Positions 14,162 to 23,474 of a stretch of DNA of 36,596 nt are shown here, piece after piece; position 1 is the first letter of the stretch, and each line of letters begins with the position of its first letter. The stretch covers positions 1-36,596 of the forward strand of contig DKOG01000180.1 in NCBI GenBank assembly GCA_002469915.1. Reading direction: 5' to 3'. A program made the translations under genes and the position numbers. Under the pieces are notes generated by a model. That model was not told the DNA's origin. It saw only the letters and a program-made list of their open reading frames with translations, and ran no database searches. Source of the stretch: Bacteroidetes bacterium UBA7368 (lineage in GTDB: Bacteria > Bacteroidota > Rhodothermia > Rhodothermales > UBA10348).

Positions 14162-16879
14162 ATGAACGCTAAGCTACGCTTCCGCAGCCTGGCACTGGCC
14201 GTTACCCTGCTATTCGCAGGCTCAGCCTTTGCTCAGGTCCAAGTTTCCGGAACGGTCACTGACGCTGACACCGGAGATGCCCTTCCTGGAGCCAATGTTG
14301 TTATTGAAGGAACAACTCTAGGCACCGCAACCGACCAAGATGGTCGATACACGATCAGTGGAGTACCCGCAGGTACCCATACGCTGACCGCCTCATTCAT
14401 TGGATACGAAGATCTGTCAAAGGTTATCACCGCTCGTTCGGCTAATCTGGAAGTAGACTTCAGTCTTGCATTCTCGAGTCAGTCACTCGAGTCTCTCGAA
14501 GTATTCGCTTCAAGAGCTGTGGACCGCAAAACTCCTGTCGCGTTTACAAACGTTGACAAAGTGCAGGTTCAACGTGAACTCGGATCTCGTGATGCACCCC
14601 TCGTGCTAAACACGACTCCTTCTGTTTACGCAACAGCTCAAGGTGGTGGTGCAGGTGATGCCCGCGTTAACGTACGTGGTTTCAACCAGCGCAACGTGGC
14701 CATCATGCTCAACGGTGTTCCTGTAAATGACATGGAAAACGGCTGGGTATACTGGTCTAACTGGGATGGTGTTGGTGACGCTACGTCATCTATCCAGCTT
14801 CAGCGCGGTCTATCCGCAGTGAACCTGGCAACGCCTTCCATCGGTGGTACCATGAATATCATCACGGATCCTGCTGCCAATAGCCGCCAGGTCCTCGCCA
14901 AACAGGAAGTTGGAAACGACGGATTCCTGAAATCAACGGTTTCACTTTCAACGGGTCTCATTGATGGCAAATATGCTTTCACTGTATCCGGTGTTCGTAA
15001 AACGGGTGATGGATACTACTACGGCACATGGACAGACGCATGGGCATACTATGCTGCTGGTGCTTGGAATATCAACGAAAAACATCGCGTAGATCTTTAC
15101 GCTGTTGGTGCTCCTCAGCGTCACGGACAGAACCTCTACAAGCAGAGTCTTGCAGCTTATGATCACGAGTATGCTCGTGAAGTCATGGAAGACGATGGTC
15201 TTTCAGCTACGGACATCCAGGGTACGCTCGACAAGTTCCCAGAGCAGGGTCGTCGTTGGAATCAAACGGCATCTCCTGTTTCAAGTTCATACAGTGGAGA
15301 CATTGATAACGGTTTTGGAAGTGTAGAGCGCCCAGTGGATAACATCCTGAATGAGCGCGAAAACTTCTTCCACAAACCTCAGGTTAACCTGAACTACTAC
15401 GCTCAGCTGTCTGACCAGTCATTATGGTCAACTGTACTTTACTACTCAGGTGGTAAAGGTGGTGGAACAGGTACTCGTGGTTCAATGGTTTGGGATTATA
15501 GCGGTCCTGGTCGTCGTGTTGATTACGATGCAACGATTGCTCGCAACCAGACCAATGGTCTATCCCGCGGTATCCTACGCAATAGCCACAACGTTCAGTA
15601 CACACTCGGAGCGATCTCGAAGTTCAAACACGAACTGAATGAGAACATCACTCTCGAAGCTGGTGTAGACTGGCGTACTGCTGAAATCGAACACTACTAC
15701 AGTGTACGTGATCTTCTTGGTGGCACTGGCTACCAGAGCTTCGCCAACGATTTCTGGGGTGCAAGTGGCAAAGTTGTTGGTCTTGGTGACAAACTCAACT
15801 ACTACAATACAAATACGGTTGACTGGGTTGGCGTATTTGCTCAAGGTGAATACACCAAAGATCAGCTAACCGCATACGGTATGGCCGGTTATTCAACCGT
15901 CAAGTACACCTACAAAGATCACTTCAAAGATGACGGCGGAAGCCCGTTTGAAGCAGAGTCTGACAACATCGGTGGCTACCAGGTCAAAGGTGGTGTTTCC
16001 TATCAGACCAACGATCTAGTGTCATTTTATGCCAATGCTGGCTACGTATCCAAAGTGCCGATCTTTGATGGCGCAATTGATGACGTAACAGGTGTCGTAA
16101 ACCCTGATCCACAGAACGAAACATTCGTAGCGCTGGAAGCTGGTGCAACGTTCCGTTCAGCCGATCGCAAATTGGCCGGTAAAGTCAATGTTTACAACAC
16201 ACAGTGGAATGACCGTACCATCACTCGCTTCGTCACGGAGCTGAATGGTGATGATGGTCTGCTCAATATTGGTGGACTGAACGCATTGCACCGTGGTGCT
16301 GAAGCTGAAATCGCTTACCAGCCACTCGACATGGTTCGCGCTGATGTTGCTATCTCTCTTGGAGACTGGACCTACACTGATGACGTTTCTGCCAAATACA
16401 CTCCAGACATCTCAGATCCAAATTCGCAGGAAACTGTAAACATGTATCTGAAGGATATCAAAGTAGGCGATGCTCCTCAGACCCAGTTTGCATATGGAGT
16501 AACGTTCTTCCCAATGGACGGACTCTATGCTAAAGTTACCGGGCGCTCTTACTCCCGTTTCTTTGCAGACTTTGATCCAACGAGCCGTACGGACGCATCT
16601 GACCGCGGTCAGAGCTGGGAAACACCTGCTTACAATATTTTCGACTTGAATATTGGTTACGATATTCCTGCTGAAATGCTAGGCGCATCCCGTTTCGACA
16701 TTCGTGTATTTGGTAACATCTTCAACGTATTTGACTCGATGTACATCCAGGATGCCGTGGATAACTCACGTTTCAATGCATACACTGCGAATGGCAAAAA
16801 CCATGGTCCAGATGATGCAGAAGTTTACCTGGGTCTACCGCGTTCGTTTAATTTCGGTACGCGCATTACCTTTAAGTAA
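14162..16879 (+). CDS. TonB-dependent outer-membrane receptor
   Basis: This 905-residue protein imports a ligand across the outer membrane using TonB energy. A signal peptide (residues 1-23, ending AFAQ) is followed by a CarboxypepD_reg-like domain (about 25-108: VSGTVTDADTGDALPGANVV...YTISGVPAGTHTLTASFIGYED), a plug domain (about 120-240, with NVRGFNQRNVAIMLNGVPVND) and a long beta-barrel ending in FGTRITFK, an outer-membrane terminal strand. No SusD-type partner is seen next to it, so it is a stand-alone receptor rather than a classical SusCD pair. The ligand cannot be read from sequence. ATG 14162 was chosen over a GTG 6 bases upstream. Codon choice is visibly biased (ggt, cgt and aac recur), suggesting strong expression, and stacked hairpins end the transcript. 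Confidence 0.95.
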   Translation: MNAKLRFRSLALAVTLLFAGSAFAQVQVSGTVTDADTGDALPGANVVIEGTTLGTATDQDGRYTISGVPAGTHTLTASFIGYEDLSKVITARSANLEVDFSLAFSSQSLESLEVFASRAVDRKTPVAFTNVDKVQVQRELGSRDAPLVLNTTPSVYATAQGGGAGDARVNVRGFNQRNVAIMLNGVPVNDMENGWVYWSNWDGVGDATSSIQLQRGLSAVNLATPSIGGTMNIITDPAANSRQVLAKQEVGNDGFLKSTVSLSTGLIDGKYAFTVSGVRKTGDGYYYGTWTDAWAYYAAGAWNINEKHRVDLYAVGAPQRHGQNLYKQSLAAYDHEYAREVMEDDGLSATDIQGTLDKFPEQGRRWNQTASPVSSSYSGDIDNGFGSVERPVDNILNERENFFHKPQVNLNYYAQLSDQSLWSTVLYYSGGKGGGTGTRGSMVWDYSGPGRRVDYDATIARNQTNGLSRGILRNSHNVQYTLGAISKFKHELNENITLEAGVDWRTAEIEHYYSVRDLLGGTGYQSFANDFWGASGKVVGLGDKLNYYNTNTVDWVGVFAQGEYTKDQLTAYGMAGYSTVKYTYKDHFKDDGGSPFEAESDNIGGYQVKGGVSYQTNDLVSFYANAGYVSKVPIFDGAIDDVTGVVNPDPQNETFVALEAGATFRSADRKLAGKVNVYNTQWNDRTITRFVTELNGDDGLLNIGGLNALHRGAEAEIAYQPLDMVRADVAISLGDWTYTDDVSAKYTPDISDPNSQETVNMYLKDIKVGDAPQTQFAYGVTFFPMDGLYAKVTGRSYSRFFADFDPTSRTDASDRGQSWETPAYNIFDLNIGYDIPAEMLGASRFDIRVFGNIFNVFDSMYIQDAVDNSRFNAYTANGKNHGPDDAEVYLGLPRSFNFGTRITFK

Positions 16880-16886
16880 GGAGACC

Positions 16887-16902
16887 GTGTCCTAGCGGAC
16901 AC
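16887..16902 (+). terminator. Small hairpin right after the TonB receptor stop
   Basis: GTGTCC and GGACAC form a 6-bp stem with a 4-base loop, 7 bases after the stop codon, followed by an AGACTTCTTTTC stretch. It is probably an auxiliary terminator or RNA 3'-end protector, because a much stronger terminator lies 40 bases further on. Confidence 0.4.
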
Positions 16903-16941
16903 AGACTTCTTTTCAATAAGTAATCAACTGCTTGCAGGATT

Positions 16942-16977
16942 CGGGCGGGTCGCATTAGCGACCCGCCCGTTTTCTTT
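16942..16977 (+). terminator. Strong intrinsic terminator of the TonB receptor transcript
   Basis: A perfect 12-bp GC-rich stem (16942-16953 with 16958-16969), a 4-base loop and a T-rich run of eight bases (TTTTCTTT) make a canonical terminator on the plus strand, 62 bases after the stop codon. Confidence 0.92.
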
Positions 16978-17131
16978 GTACCAACCCTACCGATTGCGGA
17001 CTGCTACCGTTCTACTGGCAGTCCGTAATTGTTTTGTTGACGAAACACTCTAGCGTGAAAGCAGGAGGAGTGATCGTCGTTATTCGCTTGATTGGGCCAA
17101 TGTTATCCTTCCCGTGCCAACTGCATGCTGA

Positions 17132-17415
17132 TGGTAGTTCTCTGGGCACATCAGCATCACACAATTTCACGCGACGAGAGTTACTCGGAGAAATCAGTTG
17201 ATCTCGTACATGAGATCGATGACGTGAATGAAAACGGATAGGGTCTGACCTACGAAGCTGTCGCAACGGTTGATGCCAAGCCAGACACCTATGTCCGCAT
17301 CGTCACACGATCACAAATAACTAAGCTTAACATCCTGAGTAGAGGATAGCGCACTTTAAACTACTTAGAGAACGCAGCGGGGCGGGCCTTCAATAGAAGG
17401 CCCGCCCCGCTTTTT
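17132..17415 (+). repeat. Intergenic element, copy 1, 3' of GH95
   Basis: This copy contains a 31-base block (17132-17162) that matches copy 2 at 28 positions, a divergent middle and a 46-base block (17307-17352) that matches it at 43 positions, followed by a terminator with the same 14-bp stem. The middle can be read as coding with one in-frame stop (NENG*GLTYEAVATVDAKPD), so it may be a decayed gene end. The same order of parts occurs at 20184-20429. Between the two copies lies the GH95 gene. Confidence 0.75.
17376..17415 (+). terminator. Terminator of intergenic element copy 1
   Basis: A 14 to 16-bp GC-rich stem (about 17376-17391 with 17396-17411, loop AATA) is followed by T5. The core stem is identical to that at 20392-20423. 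It faces plus-strand transcription, although no intact plus-strand gene precedes it. It also lies 25 bases beyond the stop of the minus-strand GH95 gene and may insulate it. Confidence 0.85.
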
Positions 17416-17439
17416 ATACCTAAAAACGTTGAACACCCA

Positions 17440-19932
17440 TCAGTTCATGAACTCAACCTGATAGGTCGCTCCGGCTCGTGTTTCAAATGAGCTACGTCCA
17501 TCCGCATTATCGACCTTGACGGTGCTACCTGAGGACGTAACCCGGATGCGGCTGTCAGATCGGATAATGAGCCGATTACCGAGATCCGATCGTATCTGTG
17601 CAGAGACTGGGACACTATCGGACCACACTAAGTCGACTTCAAATCCTCCTCTCGATCGCAGCCCTTCAACGGATCCCGTAGACCACTCATCGGGTACCGC
17701 CGGTAACAACACCAACTCGCCGCGATGAGACTGCATCAACATCTCAGTCATACCAGCCGTGGTCCCAAAATTACCATCCACTTGAAGCGCCCGACCACAC
17801 AGCGAAAACATATTGGGAAGGGATGAACCCGTTAGATGCGCACGGAACTCATGGAGAGCAGAATCCGCTTCTCGTAATCGGGCCCAAAAGCCAACTTTAT
17901 GTCCATAGGACCACCCACACCCACCCGTAGTTCGGCGACCAATAGTGCGAGCGGCGGCCTCAGCGTGTTCAGGAGTGTCCTCTGGGGTAATCTGGGATCC
18001 TGGAAATAAACCCCACAAATGCGAAATATGGCGATGATCTGGTTCGATTTCATCCCAATCCACGATCCATTCTTGAATCTGACCATGCTTTCCAATTTGA
18101 ATCGGCGCTAAGCGAGATCGCTGATTGGTCACGGTCTCGACCAATTCCGCATCCACACCTAATTGGTTGGCTGCCGATGCAAAATTTTGGAACACCTCTC
18201 GAATAATTTCCATGTCCATCGTAGGGCCGATCGCCATCGTCCGCGCCTTGAGATACGAACCCGTCACTTCGTCGAAAAAACGGCCATTACCTGGTCGAGC
18301 CGGAAAATTCTCTGGCGAGTTCGAGGGTGCTGTCACTAACCATCCCGTATTAGGATGTTCGACGAGAATGTCAGAAATGAATAGGACTGCGCCTTTCATC
18401 AAAGGGTAAACTTCCTTGAGATATGCTTCATCTTCGGTGTAGAGATAGTGCTCCCAAAGATGTGTTGTGAGCCATGCACCACCCACGGGCCATGCGCCCC
18501 AAGATGGTCCATCCATGGGTGCCGTTGCGCGCCAGATATCGGTATTCTGATGCAAGACCCATCCGTCAGCCCCCCAATGCTCTCTAGCTACACTTACTCC
18601 GGCTTCCGACACATCCCGTATTAAACGGGTTAGCGGTTCCGTTAGCTCGGATAAATTGCCAGATTCTGCAAGCCAGTAATTCATTGGAAGATTGATATTG
18701 ACCGTGTACTTACTGTCCCACCACGGATTAGCCATATCATTCCAGATCCCTTGAAGATTAGCCGCTTCTGTACCCGGCCGAGAACTGGCAATAAGGAGGT
18801 ATCGACCAAATTGATAATAGAGTGCTGCGAGACTTGGGTCTGATTCATCCTTGAACCGCTCGATTCGCTCATCGGTTGGCAAATCTGCCAACGCATTATC
18901 AATCTCTAGGTCATTGCCTAACGCCATTGAAACGCGTCTGAACCATCCCTGATGTTCGACAACGTGGTCGGCTTTCATATCCTCAAAGGAACGATCGACA
19001 ATCTTATCCAACGTCTCTGCAACACGGGCCTCTTGGTCGGCGCTGACGTCTTTGTAATTGACGAAGTTGGTTGCGGCCGCAATCTTGAACGTTACAGAGG
19101 TTGCCCCGCGAACGTGCAGTGTCTTGTAATCGACCTCAATTTCGCCACCGTCGGATTCAGCAATCAGGCGAGCTTCGTAGCGCAACTTGCCTTCAATCCC
19201 CAAATAGTCATCGCTCTTTCCCCAGACCTTCAGGCCATTTGGAGGAACACCTTCCCACCAAAAATAGCCCGTTCCATAATTTGAGTGCTGCTGATTTCTA
19301 GCACCATGTAGCTCAGCCGTAAACGTCAATGCGCCGGGTTGATCTGCTGAAACACGTACTACAATAGCTTGATCAACGGCTGTAGAGAATACCTCCCGAG
19401 TGAAGCGGACGCCATCCAATGTATACGAAACCGTACTGATCGCTTGATCGAGATCAAGTTCTCTGCGATAGTCGGTCACTTCTTCGTGTCCGGGAAAGAA
19501 CATCCAGAAATCTCCCAAGGACTGATACTTCATTTGTTCGTAAGGTTTTCCCATCATCGTCCGACCGAACAGATCATGAGCCTTATTCACTTCTCCGGCA
19601 AACAAAAGACGCTGGATTTCGGGGAGCGCCTCTGCCCCACCTGGATTGGTTGGATCGTACGGACCACCTGCCCAGAACGTCTCCTCATTAAGCTGAATCC
19701 GCTCGGCAGCCGTTTCACCGAACACCATGGCTCCCAGTCGGCCATTCCCCACGGGCAAGGCATGATTCCACTGCGGGGCCGGCTGATTGTACCAAAGCTT
19801 GAGGTCAGAGAACTCGGTTTCCATACTGCTCACATCTTGAGCTTGGGCCGACCCAACCGACAGGAGGGCGAAAGCAAATAGGAAAAGGGTGAGGCTACTG
19901 CAAAAGCTGACCAACGAGCGATAAAGATTCAT
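17440..19932 (-). CDS. Exported GH95 family glycoside hydrolase (alpha-L-fucosidase type)
   Basis: This protein of 830 residues from ATG 19932 has a signal peptide ending SAQAQ. Its N-terminal domain begins with the GH95 hallmark WNHALPVGNGRLGAMVFG and LNEETFWAGGPYDP. The catalytic (alpha/alpha)6 barrel carries NINLPMNYW (N412, N414), SPEN (E541) and VDGNFG (D719), which by motif and spacing correspond to the two Asn, general-acid Glu and Asp of the bifidobacterial 1,2-alpha-L-fucosidase. GH95 enzymes release alpha-L-fucose or alpha-L-galactose from glycans by inversion. An alternative start 33 bases upstream (19965) adds 11 residues; I prefer 19932 because AGAGAG precedes it and the signal peptide then starts at once. 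Its neighbours are repeat elements and a TonB receptor, and sulfatases lie 9 kb away. Confidence 0.95.
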   Translation of the reverse strand: MNLYRSLVSFCSSLTLFLFAFALLSVGSAQAQDVSSMETEFSDLKLWYNQPAPQWNHALPVGNGRLGAMVFGETAAERIQLNEETFWAGGPYDPTNPGGAEALPEIQRLLFAGEVNKAHDLFGRTMMGKPYEQMKYQSLGDFWMFFPGHEEVTDYRRELDLDQAISTVSYTLDGVRFTREVFSTAVDQAIVVRVSADQPGALTFTAELHGARNQQHSNYGTGYFWWEGVPPNGLKVWGKSDDYLGIEGKLRYEARLIAESDGGEIEVDYKTLHVRGATSVTFKIAAATNFVNYKDVSADQEARVAETLDKIVDRSFEDMKADHVVEHQGWFRRVSMALGNDLEIDNALADLPTDERIERFKDESDPSLAALYYQFGRYLLIASSRPGTEAANLQGIWNDMANPWWDSKYTVNINLPMNYWLAESGNLSELTEPLTRLIRDVSEAGVSVAREHWGADGWVLHQNTDIWRATAPMDGPSWGAWPVGGAWLTTHLWEHYLYTEDEAYLKEVYPLMKGAVLFISDILVEHPNTGWLVTAPSNSPENFPARPGNGRFFDEVTGSYLKARTMAIGPTMDMEIIREVFQNFASAANQLGVDAELVETVTNQRSRLAPIQIGKHGQIQEWIVDWDEIEPDHRHISHLWGLFPGSQITPEDTPEHAEAAARTIGRRTTGGCGWSYGHKVGFWARLREADSALHEFRAHLTGSSLPNMFSLCGRALQVDGNFGTTAGMTEMLMQSHRGELVLLPAVPDEWSTGSVEGLRSRGGFEVDLVWSDSVPVSAQIRSDLGNRLIIRSDSRIRVTSSGSTVKVDNADGRSSFETRAGATYQVEFMN

Positions 19933-20183
19933 GGATACTCTCTGATTCGTACTTCTTTTAAACATCGATCAAGATAGAGTAAGACATCAATGAATTTAAA
20001 GAGCTGATTCAAAAGGAGAATTTGTACTCACAGCCTTAGCATGATTCCGGAAATCCCTCGTCATGGTGTCAAACCACCGTTGTATTACTGCCGAAACACT
20101 TTTATACCGGCATAAAAGGCCTACTAGCGATTTAGAGCCTTTTTAGGGCCTTTTCGAACTGTCTAGCTTGCTTGGCACGTGTC

Positions 20184-20429
20184 TTGTAGTTCTCTGGGCA
20201 CAACAGCGTCACACGGATGCTGAGACACTCTACCCAAGACAGTCCATAAAACGCCGCTTCTTTTGCTCAGAGCAACAAAGCCTCACAGCAAGTTACCATC
20301 AACGTCCGCACCATCACCTATACGATCACAAATAACTAAGCTTAATATCTTGGGTAGAGGATAGCGCTTCCTAGTCAATCAGAGAGCGCATCGGGGCGGG
20401 CCTTCAATTGAAGGCCCGCCCCGTTTTTT
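20184..20429 (+). repeat. Intergenic element, copy 2, 5' of GH95
   Basis: It has the same three parts as copy 1: a 31-base block (20184-20214), a 46-base block (20322-20367) and a terminator, in the same orientation, with a shorter and diverged middle (107 versus 144 bases). A 4-base insertion relative to copy 1 just before the 46-base block restores an open reading that ends YTITNN and a stop. Confidence 0.75.
20392..20429 (+). terminator. Terminator of intergenic element copy 2
   Basis: A perfect 14-bp stem (20392-20405 with 20410-20423), loop AATT, then T6. The stem is identical to that of copy 1. It ends plus-strand transcription and lies convergently before the minus-strand gene ending at 20483. 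Confidence 0.9.
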
Positions 20430-20482
20430 ATCTGCGAGCCCATTATGCCCAGACCCATTATTCTGGGTCCTAAACAAACGTG

Positions 20483-21226
20483 TTACTCCGAAGGAGATAA
20501 CTCACGCCGCTTGCCTTCACTTTTTCGAAAGGGTAGATACATTCCCACCATAACGAGCAATAGGATGGCCTCCAGAATGGGAAAGTAAAACGGCCACGGT
20601 GGAAAGAAGTCTAGCAAAGATGCGGTTTCAGGCTTCTGCCCCATATACAGATACTTAGATCCCAACGCCTGATTGACGAATATCATTACGACCGCATACC
20701 CATTGATCGCGGCGAATGCACCCCATAGATCCTTCATCCGAGGCCGATATCCTTCCACAAACACCACCCAAAATCCACTCGTTACCAACAGGCTGTGGGA
20801 AAACATGGTATTCAAAAAACGGACGTGAGGAAAAGCATACGTCGCATCAGGGGTAATGACGGCCTGAATTGCCCCCGCTATGCCAAAAAAGTACATAAGA
20901 GTGAACGTCCACCGTTTGCGTTTCCACAGGCCATAAATGGAAAACCAAATCATTATGCTGCACAGGTGCAGAGGTAACGTGTCCTGAAGAGACCAGGTGT
21001 CTGTAATGAGGTGCCACGCTTGCCATTCGACTTCCCAAATCAGGAACAGAACAATTAGCACTCTCCGAATATAATTTCTGCGTTTCTCGTTCGCCTTCAT
21101 TCCCGTTCGGATTACGATCCATCCGAAGAAAATGACCCACAATACGACCAGTAAATGAGATACCCCGAACAGAACGAAGGGGTGATCAGGATTAATTGCG
21201 GTAGAAAAGAAGTAATCCAAGGCCAA
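20483..21226 (-). CDS. YwaF / TIGR02206-like integral membrane protein
   Basis: The 247-residue protein has about six to seven transmembrane helices. It carries the family's recognisable elements: LPLHLCSI after the second or third helix (residues about 83-90), VRFLNTMFSHSLLV, and the closing LLDFFPPWPFYFPI. Homologues are of the YwaF/TMEM164 group; the function is unknown in bacteria, though the eukaryotic relative acts as an acyltransferase on ether phospholipids. There is no ATG near the start: TTG at 21226 is the first in-frame initiator after an upstream stop, and a second TTG follows two codons later. It is divergent from plsC (111-base gap), which also starts with TTG. Confidence 0.85.
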   Translation of the reverse strand: MALDYFFSTAINPDHPFVLFGVSHLLVVLWVIFFGWIVIRTGMKANEKRRNYIRRVLIVLFLIWEVEWQAWHLITDTWSLQDTLPLHLCSIMIWFSIYGLWKRKRWTFTLMYFFGIAGAIQAVITPDATYAFPHVRFLNTMFSHSLLVTSGFWVVFVEGYRPRMKDLWGAFAAINGYAVVMIFVNQALGSKYLYMGQKPETASLLDFFPPWPFYFPILEAILLLVMVGMYLPFRKSEGKRRELSPSE

Positions 21227-21337
21227 ACTGAGAGTTAGTAGACCATAAATTTAGGAAAAAGTCATTATTCGGCAAGTCTCCCGAACACGCTCTATTTTGC
21301 ATGGACCTTTTAACCCGTTACCTCATGGAGGCCAACC

Positions 21338-22093
21338 TTGGTCTTTATTCGTTCCGCATGGGTCTGGTTCTCCTCCTCCATGCTCATACTCATCTTTCTT
21401 CCCGTTATGGGCATCACCTGGTTAATTGACCGGGATGCGGGAAAATATGCGACAGGTCGTCAATTCAGACGACTTGGATCATGGATGGTAAAAGTGAATC
21501 CTGCTTGGACGCTCAAGGTGTCTGGGACCATGCCATCCGACATGAGGAAACCCTATATCGTCGTCGGAAACCACCAGTCTCTGGCAGACATTCCTTTGGT
21601 TAGTGTCCTGCCTTGGGACATGAAATGGGTAGGAAAAGCATCCTTATTCAGTTTGCCAATTATGGGATGGATGTTGCAAATGGCCAACGACATTCCGGTT
21701 CATCGTGAATCCAGAAGAAGCCGAGCCCAGGTCATGATTGATGTAAAGGATCGTCTCCAAAAACATATCAGTGTGATGATTATGCCGGAGGGTACACGAT
21801 CTATGGATGGTACGGTCGGCGATTTCAATGATGGAGGTTTCAAACTGGCGCTAAAGCTTGGTATTCCCATTCTCCCCTTGGCGCTTGATGGCGCATTCGA
21901 TGCATTGCCCAGAGACGGATGGAAATTTGGCGCAGGTTCTCTGATCCGACTCCACGTTTTCGACCCCATCTCAACCGAGTCATGGGAAGGAAGTGGCACC
22001 GAGTTACGTGATCACGTTCGCGCCCAAATCATACAGCACATAGCAGACTGGCGAGCGGTCTCACCAGAACACGTTGACGGATTAGCTAAATGA
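21338..22093 (+). CDS. plsC: 1-acyl-sn-glycerol-3-phosphate acyltransferase (PlsC-like)
   Basis: PlsC adds the second acyl chain to lysophosphatidic acid, making phosphatidic acid at the inner membrane. The 251-residue protein shows an N-terminal membrane anchor (residues 8-30), the acyltransferase motif HxxxxD as NHQSLADIP (about residues 78-86), then KWVGKASLFSLPIMGWML, the EGTRS motif (about residue 150) and PILPLALDG. Length is normal. The start is TTG at 21338, supported by a GGAG 7 bases upstream; no ATG exists in this frame before residue 15. Its 3' end overlaps that of the convergent antiporter gene by 8 bases. Confidence 0.9.
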   Translation: MVFIRSAWVWFSSSMLILIFLPVMGITWLIDRDAGKYATGRQFRRLGSWMVKVNPAWTLKVSGTMPSDMRKPYIVVGNHQSLADIPLVSVLPWDMKWVGKASLFSLPIMGWMLQMANDIPVHRESRRSRAQVMIDVKDRLQKHISVMIMPEGTRSMDGTVGDFNDGGFKLALKLGIPILPLALDGAFDALPRDGWKFGAGSLIRLHVFDPISTESWEGSGTELRDHVRAQIIQHIADWRAVSPEHVDGLAK

Positions 22094-23474
22094 ACAGATA
22101 CAGTAACGCTGTAGCTCCTGCGACCGTCAAAGCATAAGGAAGCTGGGTGATAATATGGTCCATGTGGTCGCTTCCAGCACCAGCAGAAGACAACACGGAC
22201 GTATCTGAAACCGGAGATGTATGGTCTCCGAAAATGCCTCCTCCGGTCACCGCAGCAATCGTTTCGAGTACCAACGGGTCTGATGGCCCCGAGGAAAAGG
22301 CATAAGCTAGTGGTAGGGCCAGAGGCATGACAAGCGCAAACGTGCCCCAAGACGTACCCGTAGAAAATGAAATGATCGCCGCTAGCACAAATGTGATAGC
22401 AACCAATAAGCCTTTGGTCATCATACCCTTGGAAACACCGATGAGCCAAGCCGCAGCACCTAGGTTTTCAGTGACCGTATTCAAACTGTACGCGAACGCA
22501 ATAATTAGTAATGCCGGAAGAATACTCATTATGCCTTTCATGGCGACATCCACTAGCTCTCCCAATGACTTAAAATGCCCTTTAAGCGACATAGTGACAG
22601 ACAAGTAGGCCACTGCCGTCATAAAGGCTTCCGCGATCAAAATCTCTCGATATACCCAATAGCTACCTAGTGCAATCGTCATGATGAGCATGATGGGTAT
22701 GCCCAAATACAGCGCTAATGATAGCCCAGTCGAGGGCCTTGCATCAGGAAGCTCTGAATCCGAGATGAATGGAGAAGCTCCGGGCCTTATGAGTTCGCCG
22801 GTTAATGCCACGCGGTTTTCTGCCCGTCTCATAGGGCCAAAATCTGGAATCCACCCCAACGCAATTCCGCCAGCGAAGAGTACCGTTATGATCGAGTAAA
22901 AATTGAACGGAATGGAACGAATATAGAGGGCCATACCTGCCTCGGGAGTGGCCTCAGCACCACCTTGGGCGACGATAAGACTTGCGATATAAGCTCCGTA
23001 GGCAAGAAACGGTACAAGCACGCAAACCGGCGAGGTCAGGGCGTCCAAAAGGTAAGCCAGCTTTTCCCTTGGGATTCGCGCCTTGTCTGAGAGGGGTCGC
23101 ATAATGGTACCCGTCAGTAGCGGACTGAAGTAGTCATCTATAATCAGTAGCCCCAACCCCCAGGTAGTAAGCCGTACCGATTTCTTGGAATCACCCATTT
23201 GATCCAAACGCGCAGCAAATCCGGATATGGCGCCACTCCTCTTAAACAATTCCGTCAGGACACCGATGGACAATACAATTTGGCATATCCAGATGAAATT
23301 GCCATTTCCCAGCGCTTCCTGAAAGATGTTATTCAGTCCAATGACCAGATTTCCACCCATCATGAACGCACCCACAATGACGCCGCCAAGCAAGGCAGGA
23401 ATCGCTGAACGAGTCACAAATGCAAAGAGAAGAGCCACCAAGAGTGGTAGCAAAGACCACAATCCGGGTTCCAA
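22086..23474 (-). CDS. NhaC-family Na+/H+ antiporter
   Basis: The 462-residue protein has about eleven to twelve hydrophobic helices and the sequence traits of PF03553: RSAIPALLGGVIVGAFMMGGN near the N-terminus, LGLLIIDDYFSPLLTGTIMRPLSDKARIPREKLAYLLDALTSPVCV in the middle, and the functional stretch FSTGTSWGTFALVMPLALPLAYAFSS then GGGIFGDHTSPVSDTSVLSSAGAGSDHMDHIITQLPYAL. Such proteins exchange sodium (or malate/lactate, or tyrosine in specialised members) for protons across the inner membrane. A marine organism would use it for Na+ and pH balance. The start is TTG at 23474; the codons before it run to a stop with no ATG. It overlaps plsC tail to tail by 8 bases. Confidence 0.88.
   Translation of the reverse strand: MEPGLWSLLPLLVALLFAFVTRSAIPALLGGVIVGAFMMGGNLVIGLNNIFQEALGNGNFIWICQIVLSIGVLTELFKRSGAISGFAARLDQMGDSKKSVRLTTWGLGLLIIDDYFSPLLTGTIMRPLSDKARIPREKLAYLLDALTSPVCVLVPFLAYGAYIASLIVAQGGAEATPEAGMALYIRSIPFNFYSIITVLFAGGIALGWIPDFGPMRRAENRVALTGELIRPGASPFISDSELPDARPSTGLSLALYLGIPIMLIMTIALGSYWVYREILIAEAFMTAVAYLSVTMSLKGHFKSLGELVDVAMKGIMSILPALLIIAFAYSLNTVTENLGAAAWLIGVSKGMMTKGLLVAITFVLAAIISFSTGTSWGTFALVMPLALPLAYAFSSGPSDPLVLETIAAVTGGGIFGDHTSPVSDTSVLSSAGAGSDHMDHIITQLPYALTVAGATALLYLFI

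Larger units (their letters stand above)
16880..17439. other. 560-base intergenic region between TonB receptor and GH95 gene
   Basis: This gap holds, in order: a 6-bp hairpin (16887-16902), a strong terminator (16942-16977), an 11 to 12-bp stem with a 13-base loop (16993-17029) and the first copy of the element that recurs upstream of GH95 (17132-17415). A fragment reading VVLWAHQHHT, then a frame containing an in-frame stop, suggests decayed coding sequence in the middle. No intact gene is seen in it. Confidence 0.7.
19933..20482. other. 550-base intergenic region upstream of GH95
   Basis: It contains the GH95 leader, a perfect 8-bp inverted repeat AAAAGGCC/GGCCTTTT (20114-20121 with 20147-20154, 25-base spacer) whose function is unclear, the second copy of the paired intergenic element (20184-20429) and its terminator. 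No intact gene is seen. A VVLWAQQRHT reading at 20187-20216 parallels the VVLWAHQHHT reading of copy 1. Confidence 0.65.

Noticed and set aside
17012..17266. 84-residue minus-strand ORF in the gap after the TonB receptor
   Set aside because: It overlaps hairpin and repeat sequence, has no domain, and its composition does not look coding; the plus-strand remnant explains the region better.
20045..20052. TTCCGGAA palindrome upstream of GH95
   Set aside because: Eight-base palindromes occur by chance at this frequency, with nothing else to support it.
20114..20154. AAAAGGCC/GGCCTTTT repeat upstream of GH95 as a terminator
   Set aside because: The 25-base spacer and only four T residues make it weak, and no gene precedes it; kept only as part of the gap description.
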